Origin: Patiria pectinifera
Lineage: Eukaryota > Echinodermata > Asteroidea > Valvatida > Asterinidae
Direction: 5' to 3'
Length of the DNA: 64,000 bases
Assembly: GCA_029964075.1 (NCBI GenBank)
Contig: CM057150.1
Coordinates: forward strand, 4,565,717-4,629,716
Below are positions 19,945 to 33,716 of this stretch, one piece after another. The notes under the pieces were generated by a model, which saw only the letters and a list, made by a program, of their open reading frames with translations, did no database searches and was not told the DNA's origin. Numbering within the stretch: position 1 is the first letter of the stretch; every line of letters begins with the position of its first letter. The translations under genes and the position numbers were made by a program.

Positions 19945-22900
19945 AGTTCATGTACTACATTGTATTACATTGTGTTTACTGTTTATTCACTGAAAGATCA
20001 ATAAAACCACAGAGTGCTTGGGCCCCTTCGGGTGCTACAATACAGGCAGCAATAGGCAGGGTGATTTGGGGCGCTATTTCCCTGGTAGAAACCCCAAATC
20101 TATATCCAAACCCATGTGTACATCAGCCGGTACGCCTTGCCTTTATACTCTGTGTTAGAAGCGACCCAGTAAAAGCTAACAGCGGACCTGTACTTCGATC
20201 ACCACCAGTTGGCAATATGAAAAGTTTGAAAAGCCTTTTGATGCATTGTATTGCGTGGGTTTGGATCAGGTAGGGGGGGGGGGGGGGAGAAAGAGTGGTA
20301 CTTGATTTGTTTCTCACACCTGTAAATCAATTATGGTTGTTATTTACACAAGGAATATTGCAGGTCTGTTGTTCACGTGCACAACCGGTATCTAATCGCA
20401 AAATTGTACAAGTGCAAACGGTCTGTCATTTCCATCAAATTTATGGGCGTGATCTGGTAGCTGCGTGTGGACAACGTGTACCTGGCATATATTGTCCTCC
20501 AGTAGAAGGAACAATGATAACGGTGCTTGGTTGAAAGCATGGCAATTGGAGTTGACCAGGCGGGCAACTGGAATTGAACAGGTGGGCTTTTGGAACACAT
20601 GGACAAAACAGCATGTTTTGTCAAGTTCGAGAAAAAAAAAAAAAAATTCAGTAAGGATTTCAAACTTTCTTGAGTGCTTAATGTCTTTCTTTTACTTGCC
20701 TAACAAATATACTGATTCATTTGGTTGTACACAGAAACTTGAATTGCGAATGTATCAGTGACCAGTTAGCGCTTAGATAGAAACTTATTGTACAATAGTA
20801 CATTATTTGCCGTAGCACCCCCCCCCTAAAGAACAAGAAGGCTGCAAAATTATGCCACGCAATTAAATAAAATGAACGTGCTTAGAAACTTTTTCTTAAA
20901 ACAAAACAAAACAAAAAATTGATTCGCTTTTGACCTTTGACAGAAACATATGGTACATGCACGAGAAAAAAAAAGAAAAAAAGGTGATGCTGAAATTTCT
21001 TTGGGTGAGTCATGGTTAGTAAGAGGCCTATGGTTTAGTCATCATCAGGAACACGCTCTGACAACATGTACACGGGCTTGATAGGCTTCGCTGTTATTAA
21101 CATTCCTCTGTCAATTTGGCGGGGTACAACAAGGTAATTATAAACCTAAGTGATAGGAACAACTAATTGCTTCAACTTACTGGCACAGAATCACGTTTTG
21201 TAAAGTTTTTTACAACTCTGAGTTTACTACTCTGTGCAGACATATGTCAAACACTTTACAGGAATAATCTAATGACAAATTAATCCAAACAAACAAATCA
21301 ACAATAAGTCTACAACCCTTTAATATGGAGCTTTAAAGACAAGCACTGCTTGTGTTTTGACTATTGAATTCAAGATGAAAAATTCCTACTTTTGTAAACA
21401 GCTGAATTCCATTTTCCATGGTCTACTTAAGCCAAAAGAAAAAAAAATGGTCTCTAGGAATCAGAGTTTCTTTGTAAAATCCGACAAATCCCACTCCCAA
21501 TTTCTCACTTAGCTATTCCCACGCGTCACAGTTTCTTCCACATAGATGCAACATACAATAGACGCCCTTTGCTTTTCCATTTACCCTTGTGTAGTGGCGT
21601 GTCCAAGCCTTCCGCTGATCAATCAAAAGCAAATTGCGGGGATTATAAAAAAGAGCAATTACACAAAATGTGCGACTCTGCGTTGATAATTGATACGACC
21701 ACCACCAGGAGATTACCGTATGGGAACAGTGTGTATTGAATTTCTCAGAAGTCATTAAGTCAAGTCTGGATTGTAATAATGTTCTTAACATATTGAGGTG
21801 TTATGGTTGTTGGACACAACATCGTTGGAGTCAAACTACGTACATGACGTACTGTACATTACACCATACAAGTACAATAAACATACATGTACATTTATAG
21901 TGCATGTTGTTCCATCAGTCCCACCTTGTAATGCCCAAAACCGCCCAGGAGAACTGTATGGTTTTTATGGATTCATCAGGGAATAAATACAATGTAATAC
22001 AATGTTATACAATGTAATACAATGTAGTACTACGGGTGCTAATGGGCTAACAGATGCAGGTACAGGTTTTTGAATTACAAGTATAGCTACAGTAGCGTGA
22101 ACAATACTATTTTTTTATGTACCCGGTAAGTCCCATTTGAAGACATTATCATTTACAGTTCAAAATATGTTGCACAAATATTTCAGAATTTAATTTACAT
22201 CAACTAAAATGACTGTCAAAACACAGTGAGCAAGAAAAAAGGGGGAGGGGAAAGGAAAACCAACAGGCAGATTTGTTTATTTATGGAAGCTGTTGTAAAA
22301 TTATATGATTGTAAATTGATAATACTATAACCTGGGTCTTTAAGCAATGTACCTGCTTATTCAATGGCCTTCTCACATTTGCACAGTGTCATTTCTAACT
22401 TCAAGACGTACAAATGTATGACTAAATCACGCCATTTGAAATTTCAAAGATGACTCAACGTCAGACGCAAACCGCAAGAAGGTAACGTTCATTTTCATTT
22501 CCCAAAATAGCACACTGACATTACAGTCTAGACTGCTATGACGGCAGTGATGGTTAGGATTTTTTGAAATCCCGGCTTCAACTCCAACTTCGCCTGCAGC
22601 GAGACACTCTCCTGAAGCTGAATACAAAACCAGTTTTGGAAAACACCGCAGACAGTATAAAGCTGCTGTACTTCACCGACATTTTCTAATTCCAGAAACA
22701 AATACATACATGTTACTGTTAGGAAAGTTAACTTGAGGTTATATGTGGTTGATGGTTACACATGATGGGGTTACCGGTTACCAGTGATGAAGATGACTGG
22801 GACCGTCCCATAGTGGCTTTGCGGGTAGCCAGTTGGTTGGTATACGGTGACGGACAACCAGCTAACCACACTGCCACCACAGGGCGGTCAAGGATTGACG

Positions 22901-25900
22901 GGAGTCCGCCGTTAGTTCAGAAACTCATAGTGTTGGTTAATACGTCCACGTTGGCTACTGATGTTATACAAGTGTGATAAAAAGCATGCACTAGAAGATT
23001 TTAAGAAAACATAAATGTACTTGAATATTTTAATACAATGTCATTACAACAGCCACAATTGTACAAATTAATTGCTAGACATACGTGTACAGTGTGTGAC
23101 TGCAAATTTAAACTATACGCCTATGTACTCATAGAAATCTGACAAATTAATAAAAAGGAGACAACAATGTCAAAACATCACAAGGTCACATACTTCCATG
23201 CTGAATTTCAGACTCCAGCCCGGGATATTTCGAGACATTCAAACAAACCAGGAGTTTGAAGGAAAAACAAGGAAAAACTGAAGAAACTGCCAGTGTGCTC
23301 CTTTAAACAGCGGGGTTCACGAAGAGTTCAACCACCTCACACGTACGTACATGTACAATATGAACGAGCGCCAACGAGCACAAAAGATGTACACAGAATA
23401 CACACTTCCCACCTGAACGCTTCTTTGTCAGAACTTGAGAAAAGCTCCAGCACGCAGCGGAGGACGAGACGGGATCTCACGGAGAGATTGCAGGAGGATG
23501 GAATAGCGTGCGGGGAGTTCGCACACCTCCTTAAATGGGGAGGAGTGCGTGTGCAGTAAATGTATGTACAGGGTATGAATCATGTGTAGGATTCATCTAT
23601 GAATCACTGACTGTATTTATAAAGGCATCAAGGAGTGATAACAGTACTCCTGCATCACGGAGCAGCGAAAGGAACAAAGGATTTTGCCGCAGTGATAAAC
23701 ATGTGGGTGTTTTAACAGACAAAGTCTCTGTGCAGACAATAATTTTAAAAAAAGTGTCCAGATGGAATGGCTTGGAACGTGCTTCCTTCTTGAAATTTTA
23801 ATGATTTTTTTCTCCCGTCAAATTTGAGTCTCATGTCACACTAGGGTGCTTTGATTTGTGATTTAATTGAAGGGTGTCTTAATGTCAACAAGTGAGTCGA
23901 AGGGGAGCCCATCATATTATTTACTTATTTCAAAATACTGTACACATTACACTTTAGTTTCAGGCTACATGTACCGTATGTGTCTAAATACCTTGTTTTT
24001 TTTAATAATGTCTTCCCTTGCCAATTCAACATGACAGTCAATTGGGATGGCGAGCACCCTTGAGTTGGAGACATAATTACATGTAAGAAAATGAACTATC
24101 TAGACATGATTTCTCATATCAAACAAAATCAGTTTAACACCTGTCATTTAGATTTTTGGTAAAAAAAAATGAAACAATGGGCACTGATGTGGGCAAATTA
24201 ATGACCCCTCCCCCTACAAAAGGAGGAAGTTGAAAAGAGGAAGTCGAAAGAGAAACACAATTTAAAACAAAAGGAATCAGCTGTAACTGATGAAAATTTA
24301 GGGAGCTAAGAAATGTGTACATTTTCAAGGAAACGGAGTGCTCCTTTAAGGTCTGCAGGTTCAGACAGAGTTCAACCACCCTTGTGCCATGCACATGCAA
24401 TGCGCATCTTCTATGAATTCTGCTCCTTGTAAAAGGTGGCATCAACGTCGCAATTTATCGGACGAAGAAAATAAGGAAGACGGGCGGCTGAGAACAGGAT
24501 GCCAGATGAGAGGGAGATTAACAGAGGATTGAGGGAGGGGGTGTGGAGGGGGGAGGGGGATTCGTGGAGGGGGAGGCCAGAGCCATGCAGGAGGGTTATG
24601 TGTGGGCCAAATGGGATCGGCCAAGGGGTAGACGGAGGACTGGACTGGATGGAAACAGGGAGGAAGGAGAGGTTTTACAGAGAAAAACAAAACATGCTCC
24701 GTGCGTCAATGTGCGTGGGGTAAGAGTTGATTTTCATACAATACAGTGTATGTTTTGAAGATTGTTTTTGGTGCATTTGTGTACATCTGTGTGTGTGTGG
24801 GGGGAGGGGGGTAATCCTAGACATGATGACAGTGTGACTGACAGACAGGCATACAGATATCCCAACAAACAGATTGACAGACGTCATTGCTAGGGGCCAA
24901 ATCACGGCTGCCATGTACATGTACATGTACAAATGTACATGTACATAACCTCCCTGTAAAAAAAAATACACAACTGAAACAATTCATCGCAAGAATTATA
25001 AAACTAATCAAGTAAACCTATAACTAATAAAGTAATAAACAGGTGGATTAATTGTTTGGGGAATATGCCATTTTTAACCTACCGGTACATGTACATGTAG
25101 AGAGAGGTGATGTACATTTGTACATGTACATGTAGGACAATCTATGCTGATTGGACAAACTCTTAGACACAATGGTATGTAAGCACATACAGAGAAAATG
25201 GGTTGTTAACTGCCAGACAATCTCTTGAGGTTGAGGGGTACACTGTCAGATGCAGGTGTACCGTTAGGGATAATTACAAGTACATGTAAACAATCTTCAG
25301 TGCATTACAAAGCAAATTATTGCAATCTCAGATTGGTTCGTCAAAATGATTTGAAAAAAAAAAGTTTCACATTCTTTGATGGAACGTTTTGATTTTGACC
25401 ACTCCTTTTGTAGCCGAACGAGTTCTTACTGTACTTTGACCAGTAACCGCCAATGTTCATTTTATTTGCTCAACAGCAAATTCTCCTTTTGAGCTTACAT
25501 GGACATGATGTGCATTAATTTTCTGAATCATTGCACTTGAAATGGTTCATGGATATCTTAGTCCTCTAAAGTGTCTGGTGGAAAAAGGAAAGAGGGAGGC
25601 GTGTCCTAGTCAGCACACAAACACAAACAAAGATTGAAAACAACAGAAAGAAAAAAATCAAAGTCGGTCAATTTTAGAAGGTGACGATATCACATTGCAT
25701 TAACATCATATTGGGCTGCGTGTACAAACAGGAAATACCAGTTAACGCCCTGAAATCTGCATGAACTTTCGCTTTTGCCCTTTGCTCTTCGTCAACAGGA
25801 TATGTGGGCAATTTAGCCCCAGCCTTTCCGTGGCAGTGACTCTGGTGGAAAGGCATTCTGTTCAAACAATTTAACAACCACTTGACAACAATGCTTCGTA

Positions 25901-26176
25901 AGGTTTTGACTTTTGAGTTGATGGTAAACAACAAAAATGCTCTTCTACAAAATTAAGCAGTTGAAAGCAAAAAGTTGTCAGCAAGAAAAGCCAGAAATGT
26001 TTTCTGAAACTGCGCTTATAATGACAGGGGAAAAACATTGTTTTTGTTTATCCAAGTGTTATGGGCTCGTTGTATCAAAACAGTTGAAACAACCAAAACA
26101 AAACCAATCCAAGAAAGCAACACAACAAACTGAAGATATTAAACAAAATCCCCCTCCCACACAAATTGAGCAACAA
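19945..26176 (-). other. POLR2H intron; no gene supported
   Basis: About 6 kb of intron. Visible: a G15 run at 20273-20287, a C9 run at 20818, a TAATACAATG tandem repeat (21985-22030), a CpG-richer patch at 22760-22980 with an open frame but no recognisable protein, a pair of related blocks (about 23300-23340 and 24333-24380), and a purine-rich G block at 24480-24720. No exon is supported. Confidence 0.4.
21985..22030. repeat. Tandem repeat, unit TAATACAATG
   Basis: About four and a half copies of a 10 bp unit (AATACAATG, TAATACAATG, TTATACAATG, TAATACAATG, TAGTAC). Confidence 0.8.
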
Positions 26177-26337
26177 TAGTGTTGTGCATTTACGGGTCGT
26201 ACAGGAACCGGGTACCCTATTGAAGTAAACCATGGGTACCCGGGTACCAGTAACAGAAACCCGATCCCATAATCTGGAACCAGTTCCTGACATCAGCGGT
26301 CGGGTACTAGTGTACCCGGTTCCCATGCACACCCCTA
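26177..26337. mobile_element. hAT-like MITE rich in GGTACCCG palindromes
   Basis: Left end TAGTGTTGTGCAT, right end ATGCACACCCCTA (inverse TAGGGGTGTGCAT). Between them are repeated GGGTACC, GGTACCCGGGTACC and GAACCGGGTAC words in both orientations. TAGGGGTGTGC ends are typical of hAT MITEs (family knowledge). No perfect 8 bp duplication is seen; CAACAA lies on both sides. Confidence 0.5.
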
Positions 26338-26439
26338 TCAACAACAAACAAATTAACGGAGTGCCAGTTAAGCCAACACCCTTCTAGCAAAACAAAGCAG
26401 ACAAAACTGTTTCATAATTCGTAATGTCATAATCTTCAA

Positions 26440-26720
26440 TACTCAATGGCCAGCGTAATTCAATTAATTTCAATTAACTAATCAATGTCAAAGGGCGGCT
26501 CTCCCTTTCGAACTTCATGTATGTACACTTCACATTTCCAGATGACAAGCTGCTAAATGAATTATCAGAAGAGTCGCGGTGGAAATGAGCAATAAAAACT
26601 CCGACGGTTATCTGGCAGGGGCAGGAAGAGCCAAGCACTCCCGCCGAGCCTTCCTCATCTATTCAACCTGTCAAATGGCATTACGGCCCCCTCACAAAGT
26701 GGGCGGCGAGAAGAATTACC
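26440..26720. promoter_or_regulatory. Candidate cis-regulatory block in POLR2H intron
   Basis: A repeat-free block of mixed composition unlike the flanks. It has homeodomain-type words (TCAATTAATTTCAATTAACT near 26462, AATGAATTATC), TGTCA/TGACA words, GGTTATCTGG, a GGGCGG box and a run of CGs (CCGACGGTTATCTGG, CCGCCGAGCC, GGCGGCGAG, CCCGCGGAG). No codon structure or splice sites stand out. It could be an enhancer or an alternative promoter; conservation is untested. Confidence 0.3.
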
Positions 26721-27087
26721 CGCGGAGTAAATGAGAAAAGCAGGAAGGGATCTAGGGGTCAATTATAATACTTTATTATCCCCCCCCCCCCTTTACTACT
26801 GTCTGTCTATCCGAGGTAAAAACATATTACAGTATGTGGGTTTAAGATCTGTTGACCCCAGCGTTTTAAGAATGATTAGGCCAAAAATCAGAGAAAACGG
26901 TAACGTCAGACCATACATGTACACTGATACAGTGACATCGACATCGTACATGAGTGGCCAGGCTGGTCATTAGTCTGCTCACTTACAAATTGCGCTAATT
27001 AAAAAGCATTTACATGTTTCCAGATACACGACCATCGATGTATCAGTCTGGCTTCCAGACGCACTTTACAAAATTATCACACCGTCT

Positions 27088-27349
27088 ACAAATGGTGCCC
27101 AACTAAATTTAGTGCAAAATATATGGGAGCCCAGAGCAGGCCACATAAAGCTTATACTTGATCGTAATCCCATCTAAAAACACATTTAAATTATGCAGCA
27201 GCAGGATTCCAATCACATGAATCAATCCAGTGAGTTTGGTGGGTTTGAGACATCATCTTACATTGAAAAATAAAATCATTAATTTTGCCGACGCACATGG
27301 CTACGGCGACGCGCGCGCAGACCAGAAACGGGAGACCTTTTTTTGGGCC
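27088..27349 (-). mobile_element. GGCC-ended Harbinger-like MITE (family 2), truncated copy
   Basis: Begins at CAAATGGTGCCC without its left TIR. It carries the family blocks (ATATATGGGAGCCCAGAG, GGCCACATAAAGCTTAT, GCCGACGCACATGGCTACGG) and ends ACCAGAAACGGGAGAC..GGGCC followed by TTA. Orientation is reversed relative to 8228-8602. Confidence 0.7.
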
Positions 27350-30300
27350 TTAATACTCAAACTTAACATTTTGAGAGTAGTCAGAGTACACCTTTTGTTG
27401 CTGGCAACCATTGTAGGCCCAATTCATACAAATTTCTTGGCATAAAATTACCCGCATCTGCATTTCAAACGAATACACGTTATAAAAATGCAAATTTTTA
27501 ACCCCCCAAAAACCCACTTACATGTAATATTGTTTTTTCTGTGCCCAACTTATTTCATTTTCAAAATTTCAAATACGGTAGAGTTTTAAGCTCTGCAAGT
27601 CAACCAAGGTGACACAACAGTGGGTGTTTCAAAACTCTAGTACATAATCTCAAAAGTCAATGATATCTTTGGAACTTTTAACGTGTTGAAGTACACAGGA
27701 GCCAACATGGTCAATCAGAAACGTTTAGGGCAATGGTTGACCTATTCTGACAAAGCACAAGGGAATCATATTTGCGGGAAAACATTTGAAGTGGGCAGCA
27801 GGTAGTGGGCTTAAGGACTTTACATGTGGTTGTGCCATTTGGACAATCCAAAATGTCACAATGGCGGGAGGATAAATGTCATTGACTGTGTAATGTTTTG
27901 AACTGTTTCTAAACAACAGGCGATTACACTACCCACAAAAAGTATGCTTTCAACATTATTTCACAAAACATTCAAGATGAAAAACAAGTACATGTACAAT
28001 GTACATAGCATGTAACATTATACTCAAAAATTGAAGTTAAAATTTATACAGCATTCCAAACTTAATGTTGAAGACAAATCTTGAATGACTATAGTACGTG
28101 TGCCTAACAGCCTTTGAAAGTAATGTGCGAAGATGTACACATTAGAGATAGCCCCGGCGGCCATATTGGCTGGTGCCCTGTCCACTAGGGCAGCATGCTG
28201 TTAGTGCCATACTGTCTAATGGAACCAGCAGATGTATTCACATTGATGTATTCACATGGGAACACTCTGTTGGCCCTCTGGACAGTTGGCAGTCTCTCCT
28301 GGATTCAATCGCACAGTCGGAGTCAGGATGCCAGACAAGGGCGGGGTCACTTGAACCAATGCTGGGCATGCAACCTTGTCACAAACTTGTGACCCAACAG
28401 AGATAGAAAAAGTCATAAACAGCACTATACACATCAATGTTACATTGTAAAAGCAACAATTTTCATATTCAGTAAGACTACATACCGGGTACATGTAAAG
28501 ACAACCACTTTTGTGTCCAAACATCAGGAAATTGTTACAAGTATTGTTAAATGGAAATTTATACAAATTATTAAATTAAAAGGGAAAAAAACTGCTAGCA
28601 TGCACTTACCGGTAGTACTACGTCATGTGTATAGTAAAATGTTAAACAAAACAAGTCTAGTCCACAGATCAATTTTAATCAATTTAGTTACAAGTACACT
28701 GTACATGCCAATTCCAACATGTAAATGTCTACGAAAAAAGATTGCATTAGTGCAGCCGGTGAAGATCCTGGAACTTTTTTCTTGAAATTTTACTTTCTTT
28801 TTCTTTGCTTTTGGACACAACACTTTTTTGCTCAGTGCTGCAATAGTCCAATACAAAAATTGCACGAAGTTGCAATAAGTTTGTATTTACGGGGCAACTG
28901 CTCCCCCCCCCCCTCCCAAATAAAAAGGAAAGGGCTAACAGGTGGGCATGGTGGGTTGTACGCAAATCTCGGTCTCTCCGTATACACGTACATGTACATA
29001 GCCTGCCATGGAAAAAACTTGCACCATGTTGGTTTGTTGTTGACTGACTGCCTTAACTTTGTCTTTTTTAATGGCAACGTCTGGCTTGTGGTGTTAAAAA
29101 TGAGATATCCTTGCAAATTTGTTTCGTTTCAGTACTAATCGTTTACTGAGTACCGCAGGTACATGTACACAACATGTACTGTATGCCAAAGAGACATCTA
29201 CAGACAATGTTTTGAAAGTACATGTAACAAGAAGTACCCTTGTGAATTACTTCACTGACAGCTGTGTTATTTTTCGGTCCCATCTTTGAGTCAAATTTCC
29301 AGGAGTCACAAAGTATGAGAGCAAATAATGAATGCACCTGTCTCAAACTATGGTACTTTTTCCAGATATCCTAAGGGAAATCTACCCGTACATGTTGTGC
29401 AATTAAATTATCCCACCCTCTACCAACAACACTGAGTGCGACTGCATGCAGTCGGAACCCACGAAATACGTACTTGGCTGCATGATGTAATTCATTATAT
29501 TATGTCATCAGGCAGAAATGCACTAAGTGTGCATGGATACGTACGTGTACGTAGGCTGAACTCAAATGTAAGGAACGCAATGGAATATTCTCTTTTGTGT
29601 CCGATAAAGGGACTCACTTCAGAACTTTTGTTAATTTCGAAATTGTGAGTTTGTGCCGACTATAATTGTTAAGATCGTCCACTTGTCCTTTGAAATTGGT
29701 ACTGTCCAAGTTTTTCGATATTACGACTTTAAACACGTAAGCAAGTAAGAAACACATGTGATTCCTTAACTTCAAGCTTATTTCATGCTTTCCTAGACTG
29801 GTTAACACACTTGGTCTTGGTACGTGTAATTTTAGAACTTTAATGGTAACTTTAAAACCAAAAACTCATTACAAACAATGTACTGCATCTCCAATCAGTA
29901 TTTTTTTTTACTGTATCAACTTCATTTGTTTATGACATGTGTATCAATGAAGTATTTTCATAGAGTACTCAAACATTTTCTGTTGCATAGATTGAAGTCT
30001 TGTTATGAAAAAACTATTCCGCTTATTTCCTGCCAGTGTGCCATGGCCATCCATCACCCATCTCTTAATTGTAGCCGGACAAGCAGCGCAGGCTTGACAC
30101 ATGCTTGGGCAAAAATGACTCATTAGACATTAGGGTCTCGGCAAACAAGCCAGTCAACCAGTCACAACAATACCGGCCCTTTTTAAAATTAAAAACGTCC
30201 ACTAAGGGGACTACTGCAAGCAATTTGCTCCAATTACTGCAGACACGTCAGTGGTGTTTAGTCATAGGTGACCGGCTGGTAGTGTTTTGATCCAGATCAT

Positions 30301-31059
30301 TTTAGAAAAAAAAAGTCACTCGCGCCTTAGAGAAATATACTGGTCAATAATTGAGTAGTTGATTCATGAATTACGGTTGGCTGAGTAAGCCGTTTTGGTT
30401 GAATTGTCCTGCGTCTGTGTTCGCGTGATTTGGCTACAAATTTTGACGGTGGGTGCAATCTTGTTCTGCGATATGCTTCTGATTCAGTGTTCATTATGAA
30501 TTCCCTTTGAACAACTGCCTTGAACAAAAAATAATTCCGTTCTGCTTGGCTGGCAGAATAACAACGTTTCTGCACTTCAGGTTCGCACTGCCTGAGCAGG
30601 ATTTTAACAAGTTTTAGAGGACTAGGTTTCCAAGAGAGTAATAATTTTACTTTTTTTTTCAGAATTACTCAAAATGTGACAAAAACAAACTGGTTGAAAC
30701 AAGACAAACCTTTTCATAACAAATTAAAAGAAACCTATCAAACATGAAATCCAAAGTTGCAGTCATTTTGACATTCATATCACACTCATAAAAGAATGCA
30801 TTTACACAGCACTGCACTATACCTGCACAAAGGGAATCTAGATGAAAACTATTCAACCAAAATGAAACATAAAAGTAAAGACATGAAAATTGGTTATTAA
30901 ACTGCGAAGTATTGCACAAAACTTACCAGAGATCACAAGGTTAAGATCCAATTAACAACTAGCATCTAACGTCGGAGACAACCACTGTCGAAATGACTCA
31001 TACAAATCTCCACGAAGGGGGAAAAAACCACAGTTCAGCCAGACAAAGTCCCACGCCAA

Positions 31060-31500
31060 GCTCTTGGAATGATATTGGCGCAATGATTACAGGTTTTGCC
31101 AGGCAAGTTGCCTTGCTTGACTCAGGCCGTACTTTGCAATGGCCAAAACTTGCCTGGACTTGCCTTTTTATACCCGTCCGGGCATGCTCTGAAAGAGCAT
31201 GACAGACAACCTGCCCGCTACAATGCCAAATATAGCTCTATGTAAATGAGCCACTGTGCCTGGCAGTGAATCACTGATCTGTTTAGCCAGCCAATCAGTG
31301 ACCCAGATCCCCGGCTGGCTGTTCCCAAGCAGGACTGTGCTTATGAATGATGCATGAGGGGAAGCCAGGAACAGGATGTGAATGGCCAACTGCACTGGGG
31401 CTGCTCGTGAATATGCAGTGTTAAGGGGGAAGTGGACTTGGCCTGCTCTGAATGGCTGGGTGAACAGGACTGGAAGGACCTGATTGGCCAACAAGTTTCT
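31060..31500. promoter_or_regulatory. Candidate cis-regulatory block (CCAAT-rich, GC-richer)
   Basis: About 440 bases with clearly higher GC than the flanks, CCAATCAG (31290-31297), two ATTGGCCA/TGGCCAA words, a hairpin CATGCTCTGAAAGAGCATG (about 31183-31201), inverted AGCCAGCC/GGCTGGCT arms and a TATA-like TTTTTATACCC. Minus-strand frames of 108 and 150 codons overlap it but lack splice sites and known domains. It may be an enhancer, a promoter of a non-coding RNA, or an old repeat. Confidence 0.28.
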
Positions 31501-33626
31501 GGGAATAAACAGGGAAGTGGAAAGGGGCCCTGGGGGGAAGTGGTTGGGCTTCCTCTGTAAACTTTTATCTTATCAACCATGAACAGTATCAGATCAAATA
31601 AATACAAAGTACATGTACATTGTACATGTACACTTTGGTTAAATAAACTGATTTTTCTTTGTCCAAAATGGGTCCCTTTTAAAATGAAAACAAAACTATG
31701 CTGACAAAACCATGGCCAAAATGTGAAAGTTGTTTGTTGGGAGTTGTTTGTTTTACTTTGTAAACCATATAATGTTAACAATCCTTTACACATAAAGTTT
31801 AAAGTTGTGGTCCACCCTTTTTTTAAATGGCAATTTCAAAGTAAACTGAGTACTTTGCTTTTCAGGGTTAGTTTTGTTTCCTATACTGTATACATTTCTG
31901 TATTTCTTTCTCTTCTTTTTGTTCTATGAACTGTTAGCTGTTGGATTCTGAGACTGAAAGAACATTTTAGCCCAATTTGTTTTTTTAGGCTATCAACTTG
32001 CCTTTTGTATTAAAATCTCATCCAAATTTTTAAAAATGATGAGAATTAAAAATATACATGTATGTTAAAAAAGTACAGTCCGTGCTACGATGTATTTATG
32101 ATGTATTCTAGCAAAGAAAAAAGGTTAAATACATTTTTAAATAAGTTATCAAACAAACACAGTTTTTGAATTTCAAATTATCTCTGCCCGACAATAAATA
32201 CATTTTTGCAGGGTAGACTGGTTCCCACGTCCCTATTAGAATTAATTGTGATCTGTTTCAATCGCTACCTGGAACCTTCAAATGTATTACTTTCAACAAG
32301 TGTGTAGTATTTATAACGCAACAAACTATGGATACATGTACACTATGAGCTTTTCTTTTCAAACAAGTGATTTGTTTTTTCGTGATGCAGTGCACACTAA
32401 GCTTACTACATGATGGATACGTGGATTTTTTGGCCTTCGAGTTAAAATTACAGTTACGTAGTGGGATGGTAATGAGAATACACTCTGAGAAATACCGTAA
32501 GTACCCATTGTTGCATAAAGTTGTACTCTTTGTGGTAAAAAGGCATGGTCGTTTGCGCCTGCGGGGTAAAACGCTATGCAACAGGGGTTTCGTCGTCAAA
32601 TTACCTTTTCATCTGACCCCCAAGGGGCAGGAGGCAGGGGGGGGGGCCCTCTGTCAACATTTAGGCATATCTTATTAACCGTTCCCCTCACCCCGAACCC
32701 CCCCCCCCCCAAACCTGGATGCTCTGCTAACATACATGTATAGTGCTGCCATGCAGGCCAAGAGAATGACCCGGTCAATTTGATCACTTTGAATGTTACA
32801 AAAGTCATGTACATGTGACGTGTACGTTACACACAATACACAATGTGATATTGCAATTCAATCATTGACTTCTTTGTCACAAATACCCAATGCTTTAAGT
32901 ACAGAATACTGCCCATGTTTTCACAATGAAATTTGTATTTTATTAATCAGTCAGTGCATCCTGAAAAGTTAATAATTACTTCTAAATCAAGGTATCAGCA
33001 ATTTCGAATCCCACTCTCGCAGCATGTTTGTAAGTCCACAAACCGCCATCTTGAATGTTACTGCCGATTCTGAGAATGTTCTTTAGGCAACACTGGGCAA
33101 TGTTTATGATCTGAGAGCGCATGCCTGTTTCGTTGCAACTTGATCAACTTGAGCCAGTAGCAAGCCTGAGGAAAATGAACTTTCTTACACTACGTTGTTT
33201 GCAATTTGAATATTTTTCGGTTGCACAATCAAACGGTCAAATGTTCTCCTTTTGAAGGGTACTGGCCAAATTGTCACGTAACCCATAGGCCTAATTGGGT
33301 AAGAAAATTCTCAAACTTTCGTCCCCAACACATTGACTCATCAATTTTTGACAATTCTTTTTTAGGGTGTAGTTTCATGGGAGGGGGTGTACTTCCACAT
33401 AATTTCTTTCTATATTTTTTAAAGACTTTTAATTATTGTAGGATTGCAGGTGGCAACCCTTCACTTCTACAATGCATTCTCTTGCCAATGCCCTTAAAGA
33501 CATGTGAGGCGTTGTGGCAAAAAGAGACAGAACTTGGCAGCAAGTCCTTTCACAAGTCCAGTCACAAGTAACACGATGAACAATGTCAAAGGAATGCTTT
33601 TGTTACAGTTGATTTGAATAGCTAGT

Positions 33627-33716
33627 GACTTGACTTGGGACTGAAGGACTTGTGATGGACTTGCAGGGACTTGTAGGGACTTGTGGGGACTTGCAGGGAC
33701 TTGTGATGGACTGGAC
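33627..33716. repeat. Minisatellite, unit GGGACTTG(C/T)(A/G)
   Basis: Several imperfect units of 10-11 bases (GGACTTGTGAT, GGACTTGCAG, GGACTTGTAG, GGACTTGTGG, GGACTTGCAG, GGACTTGTGAT) in direct tandem. Confidence 0.8.

Noticed and set aside
21030-21070. C/D-box snoRNA-like CTGATGATGA on the minus strand
   Set aside because: A C-box-like word is present but no terminal stem or correctly spaced D box was found.
28725-29138. 137-codon plus-strand frame
   Set aside because: AT-rich, with homopolymer-driven codons (including a C11 run); no support.
31341-31793. 150-codon minus-strand open frame
   Set aside because: Lies over the GC-richer intronic island; residues are biased (Ser, Pro, Phe) with no known motif and no splice sites.
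32985-33030. B-box-like TTTCGAATCCCACTC
   Set aside because: No A box at the right distance and no tRNA stems.
33000-33070. AACCGCCATCTTGAATG as a possible translation start
   Set aside because: It lies downstream of known POLR2H exons in transcription order and opens no useful frame.
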